The notes below the pieces were generated by a model. That model ran no database searches. It worked only from the letters and a program-made list of their open reading frames with translations, and had not been told where the DNA came from. A stretch of 64,000 bases of DNA from Litorivivens sp041624475. Lineage in GTDB: Bacteria; Pseudomonadota; Gammaproteobacteria; Pseudomonadales; Spongiibacteraceae. Positions 36,546-44,419 of this stretch are shown piece by piece (positions within the stretch are counted from its first letter, which is position 1; the number at the start of each line of letters is the position of its first letter). The translations under genes were made by a program, and so were the position numbers. Location: NCBI RefSeq assembly GCF_041624475.1, contig NZ_JBFJUX010000001.1:248001-312000 (forward strand), written 5' to 3'.

Positions 36546-38180
36546 CTACTCAGCGGCGTCTGGCGACTCGTTTTTCCGGGCCACGGTCTGTGGCCCGCGC
36601 TCAATCCTGGCCAGGCCCTCGCGAGCCGCCCGGTTGCCTGCATCAAGGTCCAGGGCCTGTCGGTAGAGCCGGGCCGCTTCCAAGTGCTTACCTTCCTCCT
36701 CGGCCGTGCGTGCGCCTCCCAGCAGGCCGGTCACCCGTAATTGAGTTCCCAGATCCAGCAGTTTCTGCTCGCGCTGGATGTTGTCGGCCTCGGCCCGGGC
36801 CAGTTTTGTCTCGAGCTCGTTGAGGCCGGTGGCGCTCGGTGCCAGTTGCCGGGCGCGCTCAGCATAGAGGCGGGCGGAATCCGTGTCGCGTCGTTTCAGC
36901 TTTTGCTCGCCCAGCTCAACATAGCGTTCCGCGACGCGGTCGAGCCCGGCTCGGGCGGCGGGGTTATCGGGTCTAAGCTTGAGTACGCGCTGAAACCACA
37001 GTACGGCATTATCATTTTCCGGTGTCATCAACTGGTCGGCGGCTAGCGCTTCGCCGGCGCGCTGCAGCCAGCGGGCGACATCGCTGTCGGGGTCACTTTG
37101 CGGGGCCGGAGGCGCCGATGCTGTCACGGCCGGGCGGGATGTGTCGCCTGCCGGTTGCAGAAAATAGGCGCCGGCGGCCAGCGCCAGCGCAGCGAGACCG
37201 GCGCCGGCCCAGAGGAATTTCTTGCTGCTGTGGGCTGTATCCTGCTTGGGTATCGGAGCGGCGGTAGGTTGGGATTGGCCCAGATTGGCCGCGGGTGAGC
37301 GGGCGGGTTGAGGCGCACTGACCAGAGTGGCTTCGTCGGGGCTTTGAATGGGCGCGTGAAGCTGGCGGACTATGTGGCTTGAGGGCGGCAGGGTGCGTTC
37401 CATCTCGGCAATTTCCTGAGCCAGGCTATCGCCGCTGGTCGGTCGGTCGTGGGGTTCCTTGGCCAACAGTCTTTCCACCAGAGGCTGGTATTCGGCCAGG
37501 TCGTCGGGCAGGGGCGGCGGAGGTTCGCTGACGTGTTTGATGCCGAGGGCAATGGCATCTTCAGCCTGAAACGGCGGCACCCCAGCCAGCATTTCGTAGA
37601 GCACGATACCCAGGCTGTAGAGGTCGGAGGCGCCTTCCAGAGCCATGCCGCGCGCCTGCTCCGGGCTCATGTAACGCGGGGTGCCTACCATGGTACCGAG
37701 CTGGGTAAGTTGGGTTTCCGCGTCGTAATTGCGGGCAATGCCGAAGTCGGTGAGGATGGCGCGGCCGTCGCGGGCAAACAGAATATTGCCGGGTTTAATG
37801 TCCCGGTGGATGATGCCGCATTCATGGGCGCGGCCCAGCGCACTGGCCATTTCCCGGGTGATGCGTAGGGCGTCGGCCGGCGACAGTCCTTCGCGCAGCC
37901 GGTCTTTCAGGTCACCCCCGGTGTGAAATTCCATCGAAAAATAGTAGTTGCCTTCGTGCACATCCACGTCGTACACGGTGACAATGTTGGGGTGTGAGGT
38001 TCTTGCCAGGGTGCGCGCTTCGCGCAGAAAGCGGGTCTGAAAGGATTCGTCATCGCCGAGGGCGGCGGACATGACTTTCAGGGCGACTTCGCGGCCGAAT
38101 TTTTCGTGCTCTGCCAGGTAGACGATGGCCATGCCACCGCGCCCCAGTTCCCTGATGATTTTATAGCCGGGGATATTCAC
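36546..38180 (-). CDS. Transmembrane Ser/Thr protein kinase with TPR-like C-terminus
   Basis: A Hanks-type kinase: glycine loop GRGGMAIVYLAEHEKFG, Lys in VALKVMSA, catalytic loop HRDIKPGNILF, DFG in LTDFGIARN, and PRYMSPEQARG. After a Pro/Ala linker, a single membrane helix (FLWAGAGLAALALAAGAYFL) leads to about 190 residues of TPR-like repeats, probably periplasmic. There are no PASTA domains. The stop is two bases from that of the CsgG-like gene on the other strand. Its target is not evident. Confidence 0.92.
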   Translation of the reverse strand: MNIPGYKIIRELGRGGMAIVYLAEHEKFGREVALKVMSAALGDDESFQTRFLREARTLARTSHPNIVTVYDVDVHEGNYYFSMEFHTGGDLKDRLREGLSPADALRITREMASALGRAHECGIIHRDIKPGNILFARDGRAILTDFGIARNYDAETQLTQLGTMVGTPRYMSPEQARGMALEGASDLYSLGIVLYEMLAGVPPFQAEDAIALGIKHVSEPPPPLPDDLAEYQPLVERLLAKEPHDRPTSGDSLAQEIAEMERTLPPSSHIVRQLHAPIQSPDEATLVSAPQPARSPAANLGQSQPTAAPIPKQDTAHSSKKFLWAGAGLAALALAAGAYFLQPAGDTSRPAVTASAPPAPQSDPDSDVARWLQRAGEALAADQLMTPENDNAVLWFQRVLKLRPDNPAARAGLDRVAERYVELGEQKLKRRDTDSARLYAERARQLAPSATGLNELETKLARAEADNIQREQKLLDLGTQLRVTGLLGGARTAEEEGKHLEAARLYRQALDLDAGNRAAREGLARIERGPQTVARKNESPDAAE

Positions 38181-38249
38181 TGCGCACCGCTGTCCTGCTG
38201 CCTGAACAGCCTTGAGTATAGCGGCAGAGGCTGGTGAGTCCTAGCGCGG

Positions 38250-38873
38250 CTAGCGGCGCCGGCCAATTGATTCGAGCAGGACCGTGAAGCGGCTGATGTC
38301 CCGGTCGAAGCGCTTGGAAGTCTGGGCTTTTTCGCGCTCGCGAATGGCAATCAGGTCTTCCACATCGGCGATCTGGGATTTGAGAGTAGCGATGGTGTCT
38401 TTCTGGGTCTGGCTGACGTCCTGATTGCGGCGCTCCATCTCCGCCGCCCGGGCTTCTTCGCGTTCAACCTGGGTTTTCAGGTAGTTCAGGTTGCCCTTGA
38501 GGATGGATATGCGGATCTGGATATCGCCGAGGGCGCGTTTTTTCGCGTCTTCAATATCGTCCACGCTGCTGTAGCGCAGCAGCAGCGACTCATCCCAGCG
38601 CTGCTGGGCCGCTTCTTCTTCCTGTCGCAGGCGTTCGGCTTCCACTTCGTCCGCGGGCAGGGCGGGATCAACGGATTTCACCAGACGGCCATCGGGGCGG
38701 ATGATTTCATAACCGCGGCTGGCGGCAGAGGGGGGCAGGTTGTCGTTTAATACCACCTGGCCCTTGTCATCCAGATAGCGGTAGAGGACTCTTTCGGCCT
38801 GAACGCTGCCGGCTGCCAGCGTGGCAAGCAGCAGGATAGATGAGGCGCGGCGTAAACGGGGGCAAGTCAGCAT
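38250..38873 (-). CDS. DUF4124 domain protein
   Basis: A 207-residue exported protein. After the signal peptide (cleavage near VQA) is a DUF4124-type segment, VLYRYLDDKGQVVLNDNLPP. The rest is a long charged coiled coil (about 75-190; LNYLKTQVEREEARAAEMERR). The function of the family is unknown, though it is common in gammaproteobacteria. It follows pyrE by 9 bases and precedes the kinase by 69 bases, so the three may be cotranscribed. Confidence 0.8.
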   Translation of the reverse strand: MLTCPRLRRASSILLLATLAAGSVQAERVLYRYLDDKGQVVLNDNLPPSAASRGYEIIRPDGRLVKSVDPALPADEVEAERLRQEEEAAQQRWDESLLLRYSSVDDIEDAKKRALGDIQIRISILKGNLNYLKTQVEREEARAAEMERRNQDVSQTQKDTIATLKSQIADVEDLIAIREREKAQTSKRFDRDISRFTVLLESIGRRR

Positions 38874-38882
38874 GGTCTAGGG

Positions 38883-39524
38883 TCAGACACCGTATTGTTG
38901 GCGATAGCGCTCGATAGCAGTCAGGTTAGCAGCTCCCACCGGGTTTGTGCGCAGGTAGTCCACAATATCGGAAAGTTTCACAATGCTCAGTACGGGAAAA
39001 CCGTAGGTCTGCTCCACCTCCTGAATGGCCGAGATCTCACCCTTGCCACGCTCCTGGCGATCGAGACCGACGATGACGCCGGCTACCTCGGCGCCGGCGC
39101 CGCGGATGATGTCGACGGATTCCCGAATCGCAGTGCCTGCGGTGATGACATCGTCAATGATGAGGACCTTTCCGCTCAGCGGGGCCCCGACCAGTACGCC
39201 ACCCTCGCCGTGGTCTTTGGCTTCCTTGCGATTGTAGGCGTAGGGCAGGTCGCGGTCGTGCTGGTCGGCGAGGGCGCAGCTGGTGGCGGCGGCGAGCACG
39301 ATACCCTTGTAGGCCGGACCGTAGAGCACCTGAAAGTCCGGGGCTTGGGCAGCGATGGCGGCAGCGTAGCAGCGCGACAGAGTGGCCAGTGCGGCACCCT
39401 GGTAAAACTTGCCTGCGTTGAAGAAATAGGGGCTGGTACGACCGGATTTGAGGGTAAACTCCCCGAAAGTAAGGGCCTTTGCAGCAATTGCCTGCTCAAT
39501 AAATTGTTGTTGGTAAAGTTCCAT
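38883..39524 (-). CDS. pyrE: Orotate phosphoribosyltransferase
   Basis: Makes orotidine monophosphate from orotate and PRPP in pyrimidine synthesis. The 213 residues show the type I phosphoribosyltransferase fold with PRPP loop VLIIDDVITAGTAIRE, the flexible-loop sequence NRKEAKDHGEGG, and SGRTSPYFFNAG near the start. I chose ATG 39524 with AAAGG upstream rather than the in-frame start at 39548. It is divergent from crc, as in Pseudomonas. Confidence 0.96.
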   Translation of the reverse strand: MELYQQQFIEQAIAAKALTFGEFTLKSGRTSPYFFNAGKFYQGAALATLSRCYAAAIAAQAPDFQVLYGPAYKGIVLAAATSCALADQHDRDLPYAYNRKEAKDHGEGGVLVGAPLSGKVLIIDDVITAGTAIRESVDIIRGAGAEVAGVIVGLDRQERGKGEISAIQEVEQTYGFPVLSIVKLSDIVDYLRTNPVGAANLTAIERYRQQYGV

Positions 39525-39704
39525 AGTAACCTTTTGCCCGAAGTTCATAATCGCAGAAATGGCGGATTACCGGACAGACCGGCCAAGCTGCGCTAAACTG
39601 CATATTGTAGCAGCCTCCTGTAGGCAATAATAAATGGCTGCTTCTGACTCTGCTCCGCCGCAGCGCGAGCAATTTTTCTGACCGAGAGCTTTTTTGGATT
39701 ATCA

Positions 39705-40487
39705 ATGAGAATAATCAGCTTTTGTGCCAATGGCATTGAAGACGCCCTTGAACGCGGGTTTTTCGACTGGATTGCGGAACAGGATGCAGACATTGTCTGC
39801 ATTCAGAATATAGGCATTCAGGAATACAAGCTCCGCGATCCAAAGTTCTTCCCCTCAGAATACAACGCTTATTTCTTCGATGCGGCTGAGCCCAATACCA
39901 ACGGCGTGGCAATTTATACCCGGCGTCTGCCCAAGGCCATTATGTATGGGCTGGGTTTTACCGACTTTGATATGGAAGGCCGCTATATTCAGGCCGACTT
40001 TGAAGAGCTGAGTGTCGGCTGTCTGTTGGCTCCCTCGGCCTACCCCAAAGACGCCAAGGCGCAGGCGCGCAAGGGCGAATTTTTTGATCTTTTTTATAAC
40101 CATCTGAACAAGATTCGCAACAAGCGGCGCGAGTTTGTGATCTGCGGTAACTGGAATATGGTGCACCGCAATATTGATGTGAAGAACCCCGAGGCGGCGC
40201 AGGGTTTGTCCGGTTTTCTCGGCGAAGAACAGCAGTGGATGGAACGCCTCTTCCACGAGTTGGGCTACATCGATGCCTTCCGCATGGTCAATCGCGATGC
40301 CGACGAGTTCACTTGGTGGCCGGACGGCGACCAGAGCGGTGATGGCTGGCGAGTGGATTACCAGATCGTCTCAAGCCGCTTCAAGCCCTACATCGAGTAC
40401 GGGGTGGTTTACAAAAACCAGCAGTTTGGCGATCACGCGCCGCTGGTGATGGACTACGACTACGAGTTGCCGGAAGCGGAGTTCTAG
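39705..40487 (+). CDS. crc: Crc-like catabolite repression control protein (ExoIII fold)
   Basis: In Pseudomonas, Crc works with Hfq to block translation of catabolic mRNAs. This 260-residue protein has the exonuclease III fold and sits beside pyrE just as crc does there. KNKRREFVICGNW...DVKNPE and EFTWWPDGDQ match Crc better than ExoIII. Catalytic positions are partly lost: the ExoIII Glu is N35 (VCIQN) and the Asp of GDxN is N149 (GNWN), while D218 and H244 remain. A nuclease role is therefore unlikely. A terminator follows. Confidence 0.85.
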   Translation: MRIISFCANGIEDALERGFFDWIAEQDADIVCIQNIGIQEYKLRDPKFFPSEYNAYFFDAAEPNTNGVAIYTRRLPKAIMYGLGFTDFDMEGRYIQADFEELSVGCLLAPSAYPKDAKAQARKGEFFDLFYNHLNKIRNKRREFVICGNWNMVHRNIDVKNPEAAQGLSGFLGEEQQWMERLFHELGYIDAFRMVNRDADEFTWWPDGDQSGDGWRVDYQIVSSRFKPYIEYGVVYKNQQFGDHAPLVMDYDYELPEAEF

Positions 40488-40507
40488 ATCCTACTAAGTG
40501 ATAAGCA

Positions 40508-40531
40508 GGGCGCCATCAGGCGCCCTTTTTT
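40508..40531 (+). terminator. Rho-independent terminator after crc
   Basis: A perfect seven-base-pair stem GGGCGCC/GGCGCCC with an ATCA loop is followed by six T. It lies between convergent crc and the Dabb gene. Confidence 0.9.
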
Positions 40532-40550
40532 GTGCTCGTTTGTGGGCTAA

Positions 40551-40844
40551 TCAAAGCGCAAACTGCGCCGTGGTATAGCCTGCCATCAACTCGCCCACCA
40601 CGGGGAAAATCACTTCCGCCTGCGCCGGGTGCACTGAGTAGGCTTTAAAGGCCTCCTCGCTTTCAAATTCCGCGACAATGCCAAAGTGGTAGTTGCCTTC
40701 CAGCAGCTGCAGATCCATGCCGCATTTGAAACTTTTGATGCCGGGAATCAATTCGGGCAGCTTGTTGTAGGCGTCTATCACCTTTTGCTGGGTTGTGGCA
40801 TCCAGTTCGTTTTTAAAATTGATCAGGCACAGGTGCTGTATCAT
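40551..40844 (-). CDS. Stress-responsive A/B barrel (Dabb) protein
   Basis: 97 residues with the Dabb fold opening IQHLCLINFKNELD and later NYHFGIVAEFESEEAFKAYSVHPA. Such dimeric alpha/beta barrels include polyketide cyclases, decarboxylases and heme- or aromatic-binding enzymes. No catalytic assignment is possible. It is the last gene of the leftward P450-containing run, after the NTF2-like gene. Confidence 0.85.
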   Translation of the reverse strand: MIQHLCLINFKNELDATTQQKVIDAYNKLPELIPGIKSFKCGMDLQLLEGNYHFGIVAEFESEEAFKAYSVHPAQAEVIFPVVGELMAGYTTAQFAL

Positions 40845-40868
40845 GGTGACTCCTTTGTCGTATTGGTC

Positions 40869-41243
40869 TTATTTGACGTAGATTGTGGCCTGGGTAATGC
40901 GATTGTCTTTGACGGTATAAATGCCGCACAACTTAAGTGTTAGCTTCTCGCCCTTCTTTAATGACGCGCCCATAAAATCGGGCACATCCTCGCGCGCTGT
41001 GAAGACATCTGTAATTTCGACAGCTGCGCGATTGCCGTCAATGAGAATGCTCTCCGCCGTCATCCGGTCTTCAAAGCTTGCGATAAGATAGCGATAGGTT
41101 TGCAGGATGGCGTCGCGGCCGTGGCTTGTTCCCTGCGCGCTGGTAAGTACCACATCATCGGCGTAGAACGCTGCAAGTGCTTCCGGGTTTTCGCTGTTGT
41201 AGGTGCGGTAGTAGTCTGCAAAAAATGCCTTGGTCAGGGCCAT
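40869..41243 (-). CDS. NTF2-like (SnoaL-type) small protein
   Basis: 124 residues starting at ATG 41243 with GGAGG six bases upstream. The cone-shaped NTF2-like fold is suggested by FYADDVVLTSAQGTSHGRDAI and the beta strands after it. Relatives include ketosteroid isomerase, SnoaL cyclases and non-enzymatic binders. The start lies one base after the PQQ dehydrogenase stop, so the two are coupled. A substrate-binding or isomerising role in the cluster is inference. Confidence 0.8.
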   Translation of the reverse strand: MALTKAFFADYYRTYNSENPEALAAFYADDVVLTSAQGTSHGRDAILQTYRYLIASFEDRMTAESILIDGNRAAVEITDVFTAREDVPDFMGASLKKGEKLTLKLCGIYTVKDNRITQATIYVK

Positions 41244-41244
41244 G

Positions 41245-43185
41245 TTAATCCTCCAATGCAAACGCGATCAGGGCATCGCCGGGTGCGGAGCCCAGCGGGC
41301 CGTGGCCGCCGGCAGCGATTACCACGTACTGTTTGCTGTCTTTGTTCAGGCGATAGGTCATGGGGGTGGCGTGGGCGGCGTAGGGCATTTCCTGTTCCCA
41401 AAGCAGCTCGCCGCTATCGCTGTCGAAAGCGCGGAAGTAGTGATCCAGCGTGGCGCCGATAAAGATCAAACCGCCCGCCGTTTGAATGGAGCCGCCGGTG
41501 TTGGGCGTGCCCCAGGGGAAGAACTTGCCTAAACCAAAGGGCGCCAGCTTGTTCAGGTTGCCGAGTGCCCGCTCCCAGATAATCTCGCCGCTATTCAGAT
41601 CAATCGACACCAGCTTGCCCCAGGGTGGCTCAACGCAAGGCTTCATGTCTGGCCATTCAGTGGCAAACACGCTGCGCGTAACGGCATAAGGCGAGCCGCG
41701 CTGCGGTGCCAGGCCCACCAGATCGCCGCCAGAGACATCGGAGACTTCGTCCTGCGGCACCACCTTCATCGTAAAAGGCGCAATCTGCAGGTTGACGACC
41801 ATGCGCTGCTTTACCGGATCGACGGAGACCGAGCCCCAGTTGGTACCACCGCCGAGGCCGGGGTAGGCGAGAGTGCCCTGAAAGGAGGGCGGCGTGAAGA
41901 TGCCTTCGTAGCGCAGGCTGTTAAAAAACTCGCGGCAGTATTGTTTATCCCAGGGGGTGATGCCCCAGATTTCGTTTTCGCTCAAGCTGGCCGGATGCAG
42001 GGGTTTGGGTTTCACAGGAAAGGGCTGGGTTTTTGATGTGAATTCACCGGGTATGTCGGTCTGCGGCACCGGGCGTTCTTCGACCGGGAACAGGGGTTCG
42101 CCGGTTTCTCGGTTCAATAGAAAGATGTGGCCCATTTTGGTGGCGGCGATAACAGCCGGAGTCTGCCCGCGAAAATCAAAGGCAACTGGCTGGGCGGCCA
42201 TGTCGTAGTCCCAGACGTCGTGATGCACGGTTTGGAAATTCCAGGCGGCCTTGCCGGTATCGGCATTCAAGGCAACTACCGAGCTGCCGTAGTAGTCGAG
42301 GTCACCGCGCTCTTCACCGGCGTAGTGATCCGGGGAGGGGTTGCCAGTGGGCACAAACACCAGATTGCGCGCTTCGTCGCCCGACAGTAGACCCCAGGCG
42401 TTGGGGGTGCCGCGGGTCAGGGTTTTACCCTGCTTGATGTCGGCGGCGGTGACGGAAGTCTGCGTGGGGGGGACCGGATCCCAGGCCCAGAGCAGCTCAC
42501 CGGAGCGGGCGTCAAAGGCGCGAATAGCGCCGCTGGGGGCATCGACCCTCTGGCCGTCCTGCACGTAGGCCCCGGTAATCACCTTGTCACCCATAACCAG
42601 CGGCGGTGAGGTCAGGTAGTACTCGGCGGTAGTGAGGTCGCCCAAACCCTGCGTGAGATCGACAGCGCCGCTGTCACCAAAGTCTTCGCAGGGTTTGCCG
42701 GTGTCGGCGTCGAGGGCAATCAGGCGTGCGTCCAGCGTGCCCAGATAAATACGCTTCTGGCACTGTTCTGCTGGCTGCCCCTCCCAGTAGCTGACCCCTC
42801 GACAGGCCGGCGTGTAAACTCCGGTCAGATCCACCTCGGGGTCGTGCATCCAGTTTTCCTCCCCACTTTCCGGGTTGAGGGAGATCACCCGATTGAAGGG
42901 AGTGCACAAGTACATGGACTGGTTGACCACCAGTGGGGTCACCTGCAACGCAGTGGCGCCGTGGCTTTCGCCGCCGCTGGAAAAGTCCTTGAGGCGGTAA
43001 GTCCAGGCCGGCTTCAGGTGGGACACATTGTCGCGGTTAATCTGGGTGAGCGCCGAATAGCGCTGGCCGCTGTTGTTCTGACCAACCACGGGCCAGTCGG
43101 CGGTGGCGCCGGAAAAATCCACAGTGGGTTTAGAGCAGCCAATCAAAGCGAGCGCGGCTGCGCTCGCGAACACAATTTTTCGCAT
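41245..43185 (-). CDS. PQQ-dependent dehydrogenase lipoprotein
   Basis: A 646-residue quinoprotein predicted to oxidise an alcohol, aldose or similar compound in the periplasm. The signal ends in a lipobox (ALALIGCS), so it is membrane-tethered. The eight-bladed propeller shows repeats such as GELLWAWDP, GKAAWNFQTVHHDVWDYD and GELLWEQEMP. The architecture is closest to membrane glucose/quinate dehydrogenase without the helical membrane domain. No heme c domain is present. No PQQ biosynthesis genes occur in this window. It follows the LLM gene by two bases. Confidence 0.9.
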   Translation of the reverse strand: MRKIVFASAAALALIGCSKPTVDFSGATADWPVVGQNNSGQRYSALTQINRDNVSHLKPAWTYRLKDFSSGGESHGATALQVTPLVVNQSMYLCTPFNRVISLNPESGEENWMHDPEVDLTGVYTPACRGVSYWEGQPAEQCQKRIYLGTLDARLIALDADTGKPCEDFGDSGAVDLTQGLGDLTTAEYYLTSPPLVMGDKVITGAYVQDGQRVDAPSGAIRAFDARSGELLWAWDPVPPTQTSVTAADIKQGKTLTRGTPNAWGLLSGDEARNLVFVPTGNPSPDHYAGEERGDLDYYGSSVVALNADTGKAAWNFQTVHHDVWDYDMAAQPVAFDFRGQTPAVIAATKMGHIFLLNRETGEPLFPVEERPVPQTDIPGEFTSKTQPFPVKPKPLHPASLSENEIWGITPWDKQYCREFFNSLRYEGIFTPPSFQGTLAYPGLGGGTNWGSVSVDPVKQRMVVNLQIAPFTMKVVPQDEVSDVSGGDLVGLAPQRGSPYAVTRSVFATEWPDMKPCVEPPWGKLVSIDLNSGEIIWERALGNLNKLAPFGLGKFFPWGTPNTGGSIQTAGGLIFIGATLDHYFRAFDSDSGELLWEQEMPYAAHATPMTYRLNKDSKQYVVIAAGGHGPLGSAPGDALIAFALED

Positions 43186-43187
43186 TG

Positions 43188-44168
43188 TTATTCTCGGTTT
43201 TTCAGATGCGGCATCACAACGCGGGAAAAGCTTTCCAGTTGCTGCCAGCCGTAGGTTGGATCTTGTCCGGCAATGAGCGGGTGCAGACAGAGCTGGGCGT
43301 TGTCGCCGAGCCTGTCGAGATAGTCTGCCACCTCATCGGGCTTGATGATCGGGTAAAGCCCGGTTTCCCGCAGCGGTGCGGCGTCAGTCATTTCCAGATA
43401 CTGGCCCTGCATCGCCGACGAGGCCTGCCATTTACCGTAACTGTTGCACTCGAACAGGATGTGAGGTGCCATGCGCTTCCACTCCGCGTCCGGGTCGTCG
43501 CTCACCACAAAAAAGCCGCTGCCGAGTTCCATAAAAGGAATCGCCTCTTTGCCCAGACGTTCGCGCTCGGCATTGAATTCCTCAAACAGGGCGCGGTTTT
43601 CGGTATAGAAGTAGTCGACCATACGGGCGGCACGGCGCGCGGCCGGTTTGCTGGAGCCGCCCATCCACAGCGGCGGGTGGGGGCGTTGCACTGGGCGCGG
43701 TGTTACTTGTACCGGGCGACCTTCATAGGTGAACGGCTCGCCGGTCCAGGCCTGTTTGAGTGCGTTGATCTTGCTCTCCATCAACACGCCGCGATCTTTC
43801 AGCTCAACGCCAAACATCGCAAACTCTTCCGGCACATAGCCCGCGCCCACCACAACTTCAAGCCGGCCCTTGCTGATGATATCCAGCACTGCCAGATCTT
43901 CAGCGACGCGGATGGGGTCGTGAAAAGGAAGAATAATCAGCGCCATACGCAGCCGGATGCGTTTGGTGCGCGCTGCCATCGCCGAGGCTAACACGATAGG
44001 TGAGGGGAGATAGCCGTCTTCGCAACCGTGATGCTCGCTGATCTGAATGCAGTCAAAACCCTGCTCGTCGGCCCACTCGGCCATGTCGAGGGCGGCGTCA
44101 TAAAGTGCGCGCTGATCGGCCCCGAAATCCGGATTGCGCATATCAAAACGGAGCAGAAGCTGAGGCAT
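43188..44168 (-). CDS. LLM class flavin-dependent oxidoreductase (short form)
   Basis: A 326-residue bacterial-luciferase-like TIM barrel. Typical sequences are CIQISEHHGCEDGYLPSPIVLASAMAA split across strands 2-3, RMALIILPFHDPIRVAEDLAVLD and VGAGYVPEEF. Members use FMNH2 or F420 to oxygenate or reduce small molecules. No dedicated flavin reductase is adjacent. It lies between the ferredoxin and PQQ genes in a tightly spaced operon. Confidence 0.9.
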   Translation of the reverse strand: MPQLLLRFDMRNPDFGADQRALYDAALDMAEWADEQGFDCIQISEHHGCEDGYLPSPIVLASAMAARTKRIRLRMALIILPFHDPIRVAEDLAVLDIISKGRLEVVVGAGYVPEEFAMFGVELKDRGVLMESKINALKQAWTGEPFTYEGRPVQVTPRPVQRPHPPLWMGGSSKPAARRAARMVDYFYTENRALFEEFNAERERLGKEAIPFMELGSGFFVVSDDPDAEWKRMAPHILFECNSYGKWQASSAMQGQYLEMTDAAPLRETGLYPIIKPDEVADYLDRLGDNAQLCLHPLIAGQDPTYGWQQLESFSRVVMPHLKNRE

Positions 44169-44185
44169 AAACTTTCCTTAAATGC

Positions 44186-44401
44186 TTACTCTTCAGTGAC
44201 AGTGATGGCGGCATTCGGGCAGAACTTTTCAGCCTTTAATACCTTTTCACGCTCTTCAATGCTGATATCACTCTTGATGACGACCGCCTGCGGATAGGGC
44301 GCATCGCTTTCCTGTAGCTCGAATACCTCACCGGCCTCGGCCTGACAGACGCCGTGACCCTGACACAGATCCAGATCGATTTTGATACAAAGTTTGCCCA
44401 T
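44186..44401 (-). CDS. Small ferredoxin of the P450-partner type
   Basis: 71 residues. The cluster-binding pattern is C13-x2-H16-x2-C19 plus C61-P, that is CxxHxxC...CP, where a His takes the place of the second Cys. This is the arrangement of 3Fe-4S-type ferredoxins encoded next to actinobacterial P450s. It starts 18 bases after the P450 stop and should pass electrons to that P450. No ferredoxin reductase is in the window. Confidence 0.9.
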   Translation of the reverse strand: MGKLCIKIDLDLCQGHGVCQAEAGEVFELQESDAPYPQAVVIKSDISIEEREKVLKAEKFCPNAAITVTEE

Positions 44402-44419
44402 CGTGTTCTGTCCTTTTGC

